Part shown: positions 54,810 through 63,042 of the stretch, one piece after another
Position numbering within the stretch: position 1 is the first letter of the stretch
How the letters are laid out: every line of letters begins with the position of its first letter
From: Rhizobiaceae bacterium
Lineage (GTDB): Bacteria; Pseudomonadota; Alphaproteobacteria; Rhizobiales; Rhizobiaceae
Length of the DNA stretch: 64,000 nt
NCBI GenBank assembly: GCA_019635775.1
Contig: JAHBYU010000008.1
Coordinates: 151,515-215,514 of the forward strand
Reading direction: 5' to 3'
The notes under the pieces: generated by a model
Databases searched by the model: none
What the model saw: the letters and a program-made list of their open reading frames with translations, nothing else
What the model was told of the DNA's origin: nothing
Program-made: the position numbers and the translations under genes

Positions 54810-56207
54810 TCACTCGGCGGCGGCCGCCTGCCCAAGCACCGAGAAGCAGGATTCGACCGACGTCCGTTCGATCTGCGCATAGTACGCGAACTCATCGAGA
54901 ACGGATTCGCCCAGGTCACGCTCGAACATCACCTGATTGGGGCTGGCGACGAATTCTTGTGTGATCTCGTCGCCGAGATTCGACTGGAAGATGCCTGCCG
55001 CGCTCACGGGCAGGAAGTCCTCGTAGACGATCGGATCAAATCGCACGAGGTCTTGGGCGACCGCGGTTTCGATGTCCATGATGCGGCCGGCTTCGGTTCT
55101 GCCTTTTTCGGTCAGGCTGTACCTGAAATAGCCGAGGCCAGCTTTTCGGATACCGTTCCAGTCATCCGGGAACGCCCTGAAAACATCTGAGAGCGAAGCG
55201 ACATATTCGGTGGCGTTCGAACCGTCGGCAGCAGGCCGGACTCTGGCGCGCGTCTCGTTGAGGAGCTTGTCGTAGAGTGCCCGTCCCTTTGGCGTCAGCG
55301 CCACGCCACGCTGTTCGATTTCGCCAAACCGTGCGGTATGCGACCCCTGCCACCATTCGCCATCGGGGCCGATAAACGAGACGGCCTCTTCCAGCGCCTT
55401 GAAGGAGGTCTGACGGAGCAGGATCGGGCAGAGACGGGTAGGAGGGCCTTCGACAACCGCCTTCGGCACGATGCCGTTTGCCGGCATGAGGGCCTGCACC
55501 TTGTCGATATCCAGGGTGCGCGGCGTTAGATGATTGATGTGCGGCCCTCTGAACGAGACGACGTCGGCAACCAGTCGGTGGGCGTCATGCAGACGCTTGT
55601 ACATGTCGGCGTCCACGATCGCCTCGTCGTGCCAGCGGAAGGTCTCAAGCACCTCGGCAACGAAATGCTGTGCGTCGGCCTTTGCCAGTCCGCCTTCCTG
55701 CTCGGCCTTTTCGATGAGCCGCACCGCGCCGTCGGTGAATATGCTACGTGCCGCGAGCACTGCGGACGCCTGCTCACGCAATGCCTCGTCGGCTATCAGG
55801 TCGAGACGCAGAAGCGATGTGAATACACGGAACGGATTGCGTTTCAGACTGCTGTCGGCGACCGGACGGAAGGCGGTGGAATGGACCGGCACGCTCGCCG
55901 TCGAAAGATCATAGTAGCCGACCGGATACATCCCCATCACGGCGAAGGCCCGGCGCATCATCGCCAGTTCCTGCGGCGTCCCGAGACGGATCGCTCCATG
56001 CCGCTCCTCGGATATCCGCTCCAGCGAATCCGTCGCGGCTAGGCGATCCCTAAGCTCGTGATCCGCGGCAAGTGTCTCTGCGTTCACCGTGGCCACCAGT
56101 TCCATCAGGGTGCCGTATGCGGGCACTTCTTCACGGTACATGGCGGACATGGCCGAGGAAAAAGCGGCGCGTAGGTCATCGGGGGAAACGAACTGCGTGT
56201 CGGTCAT
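54810..56207 (-). CDS. hglS: 2-oxoadipate dioxygenase/decarboxylase (HglS, DUF1338)
   Basis: 465 residues from the ATG at 56207. DUF1338 family, whose characterised member HglS converts 2-oxoadipate to D-2-hydroxyglutarate with O2 and Fe(II), linking lysine breakdown to the citric-acid cycle. Probable metal ligands are in ISEERHGAIRLGTPQELAMM (His at about residue 70) and RGPHINHLTPRTLDIDK (His at about 220), with an acidic partner near VSFIGPDGEWWQGSHTARFG. FRPVADSSLKRNPFRVFTSL is family-typical. An in-frame ATG at 56237 falls inside a LysR-type operator, so it is less likely. Confidence 0.87.
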   Translation of the reverse strand: MTDTQFVSPDDLRAAFSSAMSAMYREEVPAYGTLMELVATVNAETLAADHELRDRLAATDSLERISEERHGAIRLGTPQELAMMRRAFAVMGMYPVGYYDLSTASVPVHSTAFRPVADSSLKRNPFRVFTSLLRLDLIADEALREQASAVLAARSIFTDGAVRLIEKAEQEGGLAKADAQHFVAEVLETFRWHDEAIVDADMYKRLHDAHRLVADVVSFRGPHINHLTPRTLDIDKVQALMPANGIVPKAVVEGPPTRLCPILLRQTSFKALEEAVSFIGPDGEWWQGSHTARFGEIEQRGVALTPKGRALYDKLLNETRARVRPAADGSNATEYVASLSDVFRAFPDDWNGIRKAGLGYFRYSLTEKGRTEAGRIMDIETAVAQDLVRFDPIVYEDFLPVSAAGIFQSNLGDEITQEFVASPNQVMFERDLGESVLDEFAYYAQIERTSVESCFSVLGQAAAAE

Positions 56208-56235
56208 GGAATCCGCGCTATCATTTATCTCGAAC

Positions 56236-56250
56236 ATACTGCGACAGCAT
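56236..56250. promoter_or_regulatory. LysR-type T-N11-A dyad between hglS and its regulator
   Basis: ATACTG-CGA-CAGCAT, 5 of 6 arm positions paired, with T at 56237 and A at 56249 (T-N11-A). It sits in the gap between divergent hglS (start 56207) and the LysR gene (start 56312), the classical place for a LysR regulator to bind. Confidence 0.55.
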
Positions 56251-56311
56251 GATAATTGAGGTCGTAAGGCGTATCTCGCGCTTTTTCAGACTATGTTGGT
56301 GCGAAAACGGA

Positions 56312-57235
56312 ATGAACTTGAGCCGAACATCCATTCCAGACCTTGCCGTGCTGCAGGCTTTCGAAGCGGCTGCTCGCCATGGCAATTTCACCAAGGCGGG
56401 CGCTGAGCTCAACCTGACGCAAAGCGCGATCAGCCGGCAGATCCGGGCGCTTGAGGAACAGTTTCAGGTGGAACTCTTCGAGCGTGTGCGCAAGCGGGTG
56501 CATCTGACAACGGCAGGACGAAGGATCCTGCCAGATGTCGAACGACTTCTCGCCCATTCCGAAGACCTGGTCTTCAAGGCGCGGGCAGCAACGGAAGTTG
56601 TGGGCACCCTGTCGATCGCCACCCTGCCGACGTTCGGCAACCGATGGCTTCTGCCGCGCCTGCCTCACTTCCTGGAGAGCCATCCGGGGCTTATGGTCGA
56701 CATGACGTCGCGTTCGGCGCCGTTCGACCTGCAGGCCGAGAATGTCGACATAGCCATCCATTACGGCCAGCCGGTCTGGGCCAACGCCACATGTACCTAT
56801 CTTTGCAGCGAGATGATCCTGCCTGTCGCGGCGCCGAAGCTCATCTCGGAAGGGGCGGTCGCGGACCGGGCTGACCTGGCCCGCCAGCCACTGCTCCACC
56901 TTACGACGCGGCCAAGGCTATGGGCGGAGTGGTTCCAGTCCAGTGGGATCGAGCATGGAAATGCCTATCGCGGCAACCGCTTCGACCAGTTCTCGATGAT
57001 CATCATGGCCGCGTTGCAAGGCATGGGCGTCGCATTGCTGCCCACCTATCTGATCGAAGACGAGCTTGCAGCAGGCAGCCTGCAGATCGTTTGCGACCTG
57101 CCGCTGCAAACCAACAACAGCTATTATGTCGTGCTTGCCGATGGCAACCGCAACAACGCGGTTGCGCAGGCTTTCCAGGAATGGCTTCTTTCGCGTGTGG
57201 ATCAGCGGAGCGTTCAGGCTCCCGCAGCCCGTTGA
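56312..57235 (+). CDS. LysR family transcriptional regulator
   Basis: 307 residues. Helix-turn-helix at about 8-65: FEAAARHGNFTKAGAELNLT and QSAISRQIRALEEQFQVELF. The periplasmic-binding-like effector domain (about 95-295) includes VGTLSIATLPTFGNRWLLPR and PFDLQAENVDIAIHYGQPVW, the GcvA-like subgroup. The start at 56312 gives the standard N-terminus; the frame open from 56072 overlaps hglS in antisense. Being divergent from hglS over a 104-base gap with a T-N11-A box, it probably activates the lysine/2-aminoadipate genes and senses an intermediate of that path. Confidence 0.9.
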   Translation: MNLSRTSIPDLAVLQAFEAAARHGNFTKAGAELNLTQSAISRQIRALEEQFQVELFERVRKRVHLTTAGRRILPDVERLLAHSEDLVFKARAATEVVGTLSIATLPTFGNRWLLPRLPHFLESHPGLMVDMTSRSAPFDLQAENVDIAIHYGQPVWANATCTYLCSEMILPVAAPKLISEGAVADRADLARQPLLHLTTRPRLWAEWFQSSGIEHGNAYRGNRFDQFSMIIMAALQGMGVALLPTYLIEDELAAGSLQIVCDLPLQTNNSYYVVLADGNRNNAVAQAFQEWLLSRVDQRSVQAPAAR

Positions 57236-57301
57236 CAGCGCTGTCGGCAAGCACGGGTTCCAGCCGCGCTGGCCAACTCACCGGCGGGTAGGCGCAGCGT
57301 A

Positions 57302-58411
57302 TCAGGCGAACTCGATGATCGACCTGGCAAGGACGCCTTGTTCCAGACGATCGAAGGCCTCGTTTACCTGTTCGAGCCTTATGCGCTCACCGATCTGGCT
57401 GTCGATATCGAACCTGCCTTTTCGATAGAGGGAGAGGATACGCTGGATATCTTCCTCCGGCACGCCGCCACCGTAGTTGCTTCCGATGATCTTGCGCTGG
57501 CTGTTCGGCAGGGTGGAGGCCGCAACGGTGAATTGCTCGCCAAAGGCGGCAATCCCCACCACCACCAGCGTCCCGCCCGGACGAACCAGATTGTAGGCCA
57601 TGGTCAGCGCAGGCGGGCGACCCGTGCATTCGATGGCGCTGTCGGCGCCACGGCCATGCGACAGGCCGCGCAGATATTCCGCCGCATCCCCGGTTTTGGG
57701 GTTGAAGAAATGGGTTGCGCCAAACTTCTCCGCCACCGCACGTTTCTCGTCATTCACGTCGATTGCGACAATGGTCTCGGCGCCATTGATGGCAGCAGCC
57801 TGGATCGCGTTGACGCCCACGCCGCCGACGCCAATTACCGCGACGCAATCGCCCGCGCGCACCTTGGCGTCGTTCACCACAGCGCCGAAGCCTGTCGTCA
57901 CCGCACACCCCACCAGTGCGCCGACGGCAAAGGGAATCTCCTCATGCATCGGAATGCAGCCGGTTTCCGGGACGACAGCATATTCGGCGAAGGACGACAC
58001 GCAGGAGAAATGATTTATCGTCTCCTGCGGCTTTGCCGCCCGCTTCAGCCGCGAGGTTCCATCCCACAACCCGCCCTGTCCGGCGGCATAGTTGTAGCTG
58101 TCGCACAATGCGGGGTGCTGTTCGTGACAATAGAAGCAGTGACCGCAGGCGGGCGCCCAGGAAAGGATCACGCGGTCGCCCGGCTTTACGCGACTCACAC
58201 TCGATCCGACCCGCTCAACGACACCGGATGCCTCGTGGCCAAGGATCAGGGGCATCGTGCCGCGGGAAAGGCCGCGCGCACAGTTGAGGTCGCTGTGGCA
58301 GACGCCGGTCGCCTTGATGCGCACCAGAACCTCCCGTTCCTTGGGATCGGCGACGACTACCTCCTCGACCACCAGCGGCTTGCCGGCTTCGTAAAGGACG
58401 GCTGCTTTCAT
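57302..58411 (-). CDS. Zinc-dependent alcohol dehydrogenase (class III-like MDR)
   Basis: 369 residues, medium-chain dehydrogenase. The catalytic zinc site is seen in ATGVCHSDLNCARG (Cys, about residue 37) and LILGHEASGVVERVG (His-Glu, about 60). The structural zinc cysteines are CGHCFYCHEQHPALC, a full set of four. The NAD loop is VAVIGVGGVGVNAIQAAAI (about 186-204), followed by the Asp in IVAIDVNDEK, which favours NAD. The start MKAAVLYEAG at 58411 has GGGG upstream; 58423 is also open. It is divergent from an aldehyde dehydrogenase; together they could take an alcohol to an acid. Confidence 0.92.
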   Translation of the reverse strand: MKAAVLYEAGKPLVVEEVVVADPKEREVLVRIKATGVCHSDLNCARGLSRGTMPLILGHEASGVVERVGSSVSRVKPGDRVILSWAPACGHCFYCHEQHPALCDSYNYAAGQGGLWDGTSRLKRAAKPQETINHFSCVSSFAEYAVVPETGCIPMHEEIPFAVGALVGCAVTTGFGAVVNDAKVRAGDCVAVIGVGGVGVNAIQAAAINGAETIVAIDVNDEKRAVAEKFGATHFFNPKTGDAAEYLRGLSHGRGADSAIECTGRPPALTMAYNLVRPGGTLVVVGIAAFGEQFTVAASTLPNSQRKIIGSNYGGGVPEEDIQRILSLYRKGRFDIDSQIGERIRLEQVNEAFDRLEQGVLARSIIEFA

Positions 58412-58465
58412 GATATGCCCCATCAGATGATTTTCATCAGGCTACAACCTCATCATATTACAAAG

Positions 58466-58480
58466 CAATAGCTACTATTG
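58466..58480. promoter_or_regulatory. IclR-type operator candidate, site A
   Basis: CAATAG-CTA-CTATTG, a perfect 6-bp dyad with a 3-base centre, 54 bases upstream of the alcohol dehydrogenase start in the divergent gap. The same motif recurs at 62961 and 63932. Confidence 0.6.
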
Positions 58481-58609
58481 AAAATATTTACTTGTAGGGT
58501 TACACATCTATCGCATTGATTTTAAATCGTCTTTCTAAATTTATTCCGTCCCGGTCCTCCGCCTAGACGGCAAACGGTCGTTGACAGGAACGTTCAACTG
58601 ACGTCATTT

Positions 58610-58624
58610 CGATAGTAGCAATTG
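58610..58624. promoter_or_regulatory. IclR-type operator candidate, degenerate site D
   Basis: CGATAG-TAG-CAATTG matches the site A dyad at 10 of 12 arm positions, 23 bases before the GTG start of the aldehyde dehydrogenase gene. Weaker than sites A to C. Confidence 0.35.
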
Positions 58625-58647
58625 TATTTCAATATCTGGAGGCCTTC

Positions 58648-60078
58648 GTGCGCGACGTACAACTTTTCATCGACGGCAAGTGGAGCGACGCTTCAGGCGG
58701 GCGCTGGCAGGACGTCGAGAACCCGGCAACCGGTGAGACCGTCGCTCGCGTCGCGATGGCTTCGGCCGACGATCTTGAGCGCGCTGCCAAGGCCGCAAGT
58801 CGCGGCTTTGCCGTCTGGAAGGCGATACCAGCCGTCAAGCGCGCCGACATCATGCATAACGCCGCTGCCTTGCTGCGCGAACGCGCAGAGGCCATCGCTC
58901 CAAACCTCACGGAAGAACAGGGAAAACCGCTTGCGAACTCGATCAATGAGGCCCGCAACGCCGCCGCCGTGATCGACTGGTTTGCCGAGGAGGGCCGCCG
59001 CGTCCACGGGCGCACAATCCCTCCACGGGGTGCGATGATCACCGCGATAGCGGCGCGCGAACCGGTAGGCCCGGTTGCCGGCTTCACGCCGTGGAATTAT
59101 CCGATCGGCCAGGCCGTCCGCAAGATTGCAGCCTCGTTGGCTGCCGGATGCTCGATCGTCGTCAAGGCCGCGGAGGAAACGCCGAGCGCCACTGCCGCCA
59201 TGGTGCGCTGCTTCGAGGACGCGGGCGTGCCTCCCGGAGTCGTGAACCTCGTCTTTGGCGTGCCTTCGCAGGTATCGGAATATCTGATCGCACACCCGTT
59301 GATCAGGGCTATCTCCTTTACCGGCTCTACCGCTGTGGGACGGGAGCTGACGATGATGGCAGGCAAGCATCTCAAGCGCTCCACCATGGAGCTCGGCGGC
59401 CATGCGCCGTTCCTCGTCTTCGCTGATGCGGATCTCGACGATGCCGTCCAGACGCTCGCCGAGAACAAGTTCCATAATGCGGGCCAGGTCTGCATCGCTC
59501 CCACACGCATCATGGTTCAGGAGCCCGTCTTTGAAACCGTCTTGGAAGGCCTGGTGCAGAAGGCCAAGGCCGAACGGCTGGGTGACGGCATGGATCCCGC
59601 CACAACGATGGGACCGCTGGCGCACGGCCGGCGCATCGAGGCTGTGGATGCACTCGTGCAGGATGCCGTGGCACAAGGCGGGCGACTGCTCACCGGAGGA
59701 CGGCGCGCGGAAAATCGCGGGCATTTCTACGAGCCAACGGTACTGGCGGATGTGCCGTTGACCGCCCGGATCATGAACGAAGAGCCGTTTGCGCCCGTGG
59801 CCATCGTCAACCGATTTGCCTCGACCGATGACGCGATCGCGGAAGCCAACCGCCTCGACTACGCCTTGGCAGCCTATGCCTTCGCCCGGGCCGCCGACAC
59901 GATTTATCGCCTCTCAACAGAGGTCGAGACCGGCATGATTTCGATCAATCATTATGACCTCGCCTATCCCGAGCAGCCTTTCGGAGGCATCAAGGATTCC
60001 GGATTCGGGAATGAGGGCGGACATGAGGCGCTGGACGATTTCCTGAACACGAAATTCGTGTCTGCCCGCATTATCTGA
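58648..60078 (+). CDS. NAD(P)-dependent aldehyde dehydrogenase (succinate-semialdehyde type)
   Basis: 476 residues, GTG start with GGAGG close upstream. ALDH signatures: FTPWNYPIGQAVRKIAASLA (about residues 147-166), ISFTGSTAVGRELTMMAGKH (about 225-244), general-base Glu in STMELGGHAPFLV (about 254) and catalytic Cys in NAGQVCIAPTRIM (about 287). The C-terminus INHYDLAYPEQPFGGIKDSG matches the succinate-semialdehyde/2,5-dioxovalerate branch. A 2-oxoglutarate-semialdehyde dehydrogenase role would fit hydroxyproline or related breakdown; substrate is unproven. It shares a control region with the alcohol dehydrogenase. Confidence 0.88.
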   Translation: MRDVQLFIDGKWSDASGGRWQDVENPATGETVARVAMASADDLERAAKAASRGFAVWKAIPAVKRADIMHNAAALLRERAEAIAPNLTEEQGKPLANSINEARNAAAVIDWFAEEGRRVHGRTIPPRGAMITAIAAREPVGPVAGFTPWNYPIGQAVRKIAASLAAGCSIVVKAAEETPSATAAMVRCFEDAGVPPGVVNLVFGVPSQVSEYLIAHPLIRAISFTGSTAVGRELTMMAGKHLKRSTMELGGHAPFLVFADADLDDAVQTLAENKFHNAGQVCIAPTRIMVQEPVFETVLEGLVQKAKAERLGDGMDPATTMGPLAHGRRIEAVDALVQDAVAQGGRLLTGGRRAENRGHFYEPTVLADVPLTARIMNEEPFAPVAIVNRFASTDDAIAEANRLDYALAAYAFARAADTIYRLSTEVETGMISINHYDLAYPEQPFGGIKDSGFGNEGGHEALDDFLNTKFVSARII

Positions 60079-60090
60079 ACGACGTCGAGA

Positions 60091-60117
60091 TCGACCGGTA
60101 CTCTCAGTCCCGGTCGA
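60091..60117. terminator. Bidirectional stem-loop between convergent genes
   Basis: TCGACCGG and CCGGTCGA form a perfect 8-bp stem with an 11-base loop, just after the aldehyde dehydrogenase stop and overlapping the 3' end of the flavoprotein gene. No T run. Confidence 0.5.
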
Positions 60118-61261
60118 ACTCCTTGCCGATCTTTTCAGAAGCCACAAGATCGGATCCGAATCGATCGATTCTGTAGGGCGTCAGGTCGCACAACGGCTCG
60201 CTTCCCGTGATGAGAGCCGAGAGCGCAATGCCGACGGCCGGCGCAATCTGGAAGCCGCCCCCGCTGCCCCCGAAAGCGTGGAAAAGGCCCTGGGTCGTCC
60301 GGCTGCGGTCAATCACCGGAAGCATGTCGGGCAGGTATCCCTCGACCCCCGACCAGCTGCGAATGATGTCTGCGCCGGCAATGCCCGGCATGGCGCGGCA
60401 AAGAGCAGCCATCCCAGCTCGGATCTTCTGCGGCGGTACAAAAGTGTGCTCGCCATCGGCGTTGGATCGGGTGCGGGGGTATCCCGCAAAGATGAAATTG
60501 CCACGCGGAATCTGACGCACGATCACATCGCCCTCGACCGCCTGCAGAACCGGGCGCAGGATGTATGGCAGCGGTTCGGTGACGAATTGCGGCGGACCCG
60601 CCCCGAACATCGGCACCGCCTCGCCAAAGCTTTCGGCAAACGCACCAGCCCAGTTGCCAGCGGCGTTGACCACAACCGCAGATGACATCGTGCGGCCGTC
60701 TTGGCTTGTGACGACGAAGCCGTCCCCTTCTCGCCGGACATCGGATACGTGCCAACCCTGCTCGAGCGTGCCGCCGGCGCGCAGGAAGCTTCGGCAAACG
60801 GCTGGTGTCGCAAGCCGGGGATTGGCCGTGGCGCAGCGGTCGGAGTAGCTGCCGGTCTTGATGGCGGGAGATATCCCGGGCACAAGTCGCGCCAGATCCT
60901 CAGGTCCCAGCGCCTCCACGACAAGACCGTTCTCGTTCGAGGCTGCAAGGTACTTCAGCAGCGTCTTGCGCCCATCCTCGCTGCTGGCGAAATATATGTG
61001 CCCGGTGCGATCATATTCGCATCCCTCGCCGATCTGGGCCTCGAAATCCTCCCAGAATTCCTGTGCCAGGAGGGACAAGGCATACTGGGCTGGCATGCGC
61101 CCCTGCAGTCGCAAATTGCCGAAGTTCGCGCCGCTCGATTGGGCGCCAAGCCAGCCACGATCGACAATGGTGGCGGATAGGCCGGCTCTTGCGAGATGCC
61201 AGGCGGTGAAAGCACCGAAGAGCCCGGCGCCGATCACAATGACATCGGGTTTCCGGGTCAA
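60104..61261 (-). CDS. FAD-dependent D-amino-acid/amine dehydrogenase, beta subunit-like
   Basis: 385 residues of the DadA/glycine-oxidase family. The FAD loop is at the very start: DVIVIGAGLFGAFTAWHLAR (about residues 5-24), then GANFGNLRLQGR, and GLFHAFGGSGGGFQIAPAVG near the end. It starts with TTG at 61261, overlapping the upstream stop (TTGA), with AGGAAGG before it; longer frames would be out of register with the operon. Such proteins act as the catalytic subunit of three-part dehydrogenases for D-hydroxyproline, opines or similar amines, with the two upstream genes as partners. Confidence 0.85.
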   Translation of the reverse strand: MTRKPDVIVIGAGLFGAFTAWHLARAGLSATIVDRGWLGAQSSGANFGNLRLQGRMPAQYALSLLAQEFWEDFEAQIGEGCEYDRTGHIYFASSEDGRKTLLKYLAASNENGLVVEALGPEDLARLVPGISPAIKTGSYSDRCATANPRLATPAVCRSFLRAGGTLEQGWHVSDVRREGDGFVVTSQDGRTMSSAVVVNAAGNWAGAFAESFGEAVPMFGAGPPQFVTEPLPYILRPVLQAVEGDVIVRQIPRGNFIFAGYPRTRSNADGEHTFVPPQKIRAGMAALCRAMPGIAGADIIRSWSGVEGYLPDMLPVIDRSRTTQGLFHAFGGSGGGFQIAPAVGIALSALITGSEPLCDLTPYRIDRFGSDLVASEKIGKEFDRD

Positions 61262-62655
61262 GCGCCTTCCTCCCCGGGAGTACCTATGGGAACGGGACGC
61301 ACAGGAGCCTGTGCGTGAAGATAGCCGCAGTCCTTCATGGATTTTCCCGCAAGGCCCGACAGGGTTTCTGCAAGTGCCGTTGCGCAGTATCGTCCCTGGC
61401 AGCGGCCCATGCCGCAGCGGGTTACGGCCTTCAGCCGGTTTACCTCCATTGGGCCCGCGAGCCGGGCGACCACATCGCGCACGTCGCCCAGGCTGATACG
61501 TTCGCAGCGGCAGAGTAAGGTATCGTCCGGCAGATCCGTAATGCCCTCGCCATGGGCCTTGAAGGCGCCTGACATGGCGCGTTGAAAGGCACGCCAGCCA
61601 TGAAGGCGACGCTGCAGCCGGCTGATCTGCCCATCCACTCCCGCAGGGGCCTTTCCGATGCACTTCAGGATCGACAAGGCGGCGAGCTTCCCCGCGACTG
61701 CGGCGCCATCCGCCCCAGCCGTCCGCGCCGAGTCTCCGGCTACCCAGAGCAAAGGCCCGGCCCGGCCCTCGGCATCCGCTTGAGGGAACCAGTGCCTCAG
61801 CACCGGGTCATATTCAAGCTTTGCACCAGCCAGTTCAGCCAGCTGCGTCTCGGGGCGCAGGCCATGGCCTAGCGCCACCGAATCGCAATTTATTGTTTCA
61901 GGGCCACGGCGGGATCGGAATTGTATCGCCTCGACCCGCTCGTCACCGACGATCCTGTCAAGACGCACGCCGGTGAGCATGCGCACACCGGCACGCCGCA
62001 GTTCAGCCATCAGCGACAATCCCCGCAACAGCGTGGACAGGGAATAACGCGCCATGCCCGGCGCCGCCCGAATCTTCTCGTTCAGCGGTGTGGTGTCCAG
62101 AACGACGATGTCTTTCGCGCCCATGCGCAGATATTGCGCGGCCGCAAGGTACAGAAGCGGCGATGAGCCGGCAAACACGGTGCGCTGCCCGATCAGACAA
62201 CCATGGCGTTTCAGGGCCACCTGCGCTCCGCCCAGCGCGTATACGCCCGGGAGTGTCCAGCCCGGCAGCGGCAGGATGCGATCGATCGCACCTGTCGCAA
62301 GCAGCAGTGGTCCATGCGCCATGCTGCTTACGTGGCCATCCTGAAGCAATTCAACTTTGCCGCCAAAAACGCCCCAGACCATGCTGCCCGGACGATAGTC
62401 GCAGCGGAGCAGGACATCGTCCTCCACCGCCTCGCGCTGGGCAATCTTGCTGGCGCCGTTGCTCCCAAACAGGCGTGGCGAGCGATCGGCGATGAGCGGG
62501 GTTAATCGACGCGTTCCCTGGCCGCCCGGCCGTTCAGCTTCGTCGAGCACGACGGGTCGCAGACCCGCGCGGACCAATGTTCCGGCAGCAGCCAGACCCG
62601 CGGGGCCTGCCCCGACGATGACGGGCACCGTATCGGCAAGTTCACCAGCGTTCAT
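61258..62655 (-). CDS. NAD(P)/FAD oxidoreductase with BFD-like [2Fe-2S] tail, alpha subunit-like
   Basis: 465 residues. The FAD loop is VPVIVGAGPAGLAAAGTLVR (about residues 10-29). A second nucleotide segment, RTVFAGSSPLLYLAAAQYLR, is at about 155-175, and LLWVAGDSARTAGADGAAVA is the C-terminal flavin motif. The tail holds cysteines LLCRCERIS and TRCGMGRCQGRYC, the bacterioferritin-associated-ferredoxin-type [2Fe-2S] pattern. It matches the alpha subunits of HcnB/LhpA/opine-oxidase complexes. Its start overlaps the small ferredoxin-like gene by 4 bases and its stop overlaps the next start. It likely relays electrons from the beta subunit. Confidence 0.87.
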   Translation of the reverse strand: MNAGELADTVPVIVGAGPAGLAAAGTLVRAGLRPVVLDEAERPGGQGTRRLTPLIADRSPRLFGSNGASKIAQREAVEDDVLLRCDYRPGSMVWGVFGGKVELLQDGHVSSMAHGPLLLATGAIDRILPLPGWTLPGVYALGGAQVALKRHGCLIGQRTVFAGSSPLLYLAAAQYLRMGAKDIVVLDTTPLNEKIRAAPGMARYSLSTLLRGLSLMAELRRAGVRMLTGVRLDRIVGDERVEAIQFRSRRGPETINCDSVALGHGLRPETQLAELAGAKLEYDPVLRHWFPQADAEGRAGPLLWVAGDSARTAGADGAAVAGKLAALSILKCIGKAPAGVDGQISRLQRRLHGWRAFQRAMSGAFKAHGEGITDLPDDTLLCRCERISLGDVRDVVARLAGPMEVNRLKAVTRCGMGRCQGRYCATALAETLSGLAGKSMKDCGYLHAQAPVRPVPIGTPGEEGA

Positions 62656-62948
62656 GGTCGCGCCAAGGCCGAAGAAGTGAAAAGCCGGGTCCCGTCCTGG
62701 ACAGATGTCGTGCAGGCACGCAGCCGCTCGCCAGCCTCCGTCCAGAGCGTGCAGTCCTGACAAGCGCCCATCAGACAGAAGCCGGCACGCGCGCTATGAT
62801 CAAACTCGGATCGGCCCAGCGCCGGCCTCTCGCGCAGCACGGCGGACGCCACCGTTTCTCCTGTCCGGGCCATCATTCGTTGCTCGTCCAGGTAGAAATG
62901 CAATTCTGTGCCGGTTTGATAAATCGGCCGGAAAAGCCCGTTCGCCAT
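62652..62948 (-). CDS. Small (2Fe-2S) ferredoxin-like subunit, gamma subunit-like
   Basis: 98 residues. It is a plant-type-ferredoxin-like domain of the HcnA/gamma-subunit group: YLDEQRMMARTGETVASAVL and the cysteine set GFCLMGACQDCTLW followed by RACTT (C-x4-C-x2-C, then a fourth Cys about 16 residues on). The ATG at 62948 follows the likely operator; an ATG at 62963 lies inside it. It overlaps the alpha-subunit gene by 4 bases. The three genes form an operon for a membrane-linked or soluble amine or D-amino-acid dehydrogenase. Confidence 0.85.
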   Translation of the reverse strand: MANGLFRPIYQTGTELHFYLDEQRMMARTGETVASAVLRERPALGRSEFDHSARAGFCLMGACQDCTLWTEAGERLRACTTSVQDGTRLFTSSALARP

Positions 62949-62953
62949 TTTAT

Positions 62954-62982
62954 TACATTTCAATAGTTGATATTGAGATGTA
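62954..62982. promoter_or_regulatory. IclR-type operator candidate, site B
   Basis: CAATAG-TTG-ATATTG at 62961-62975, set inside a longer near-perfect dyad whose outer arms are TACAT (62954) and ATGTA (62978). It lies just upstream of the three-subunit dehydrogenase operon. It shares CAATA-N5-TATTG with sites A and C. Confidence 0.65.
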
Positions 62983-63042
62983 AATTGCTTCGCCTTTGTA
63001 CTCCTGTCAAGCGATTGCCGGATCAGATCGCATGGGTTCGGG

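Noticed and set aside
56072-56311. N-terminal extension of the LysR regulator
   Set aside because: The frame is open but overlaps hglS antisense, and the family start matches 56312.
57234-57245. GACAGCGCTGTC, a perfect 12-bp palindrome at the LysR stop codon
   Set aside because: It has no loop for a terminator hairpin and no promoter nearby; likely chance.
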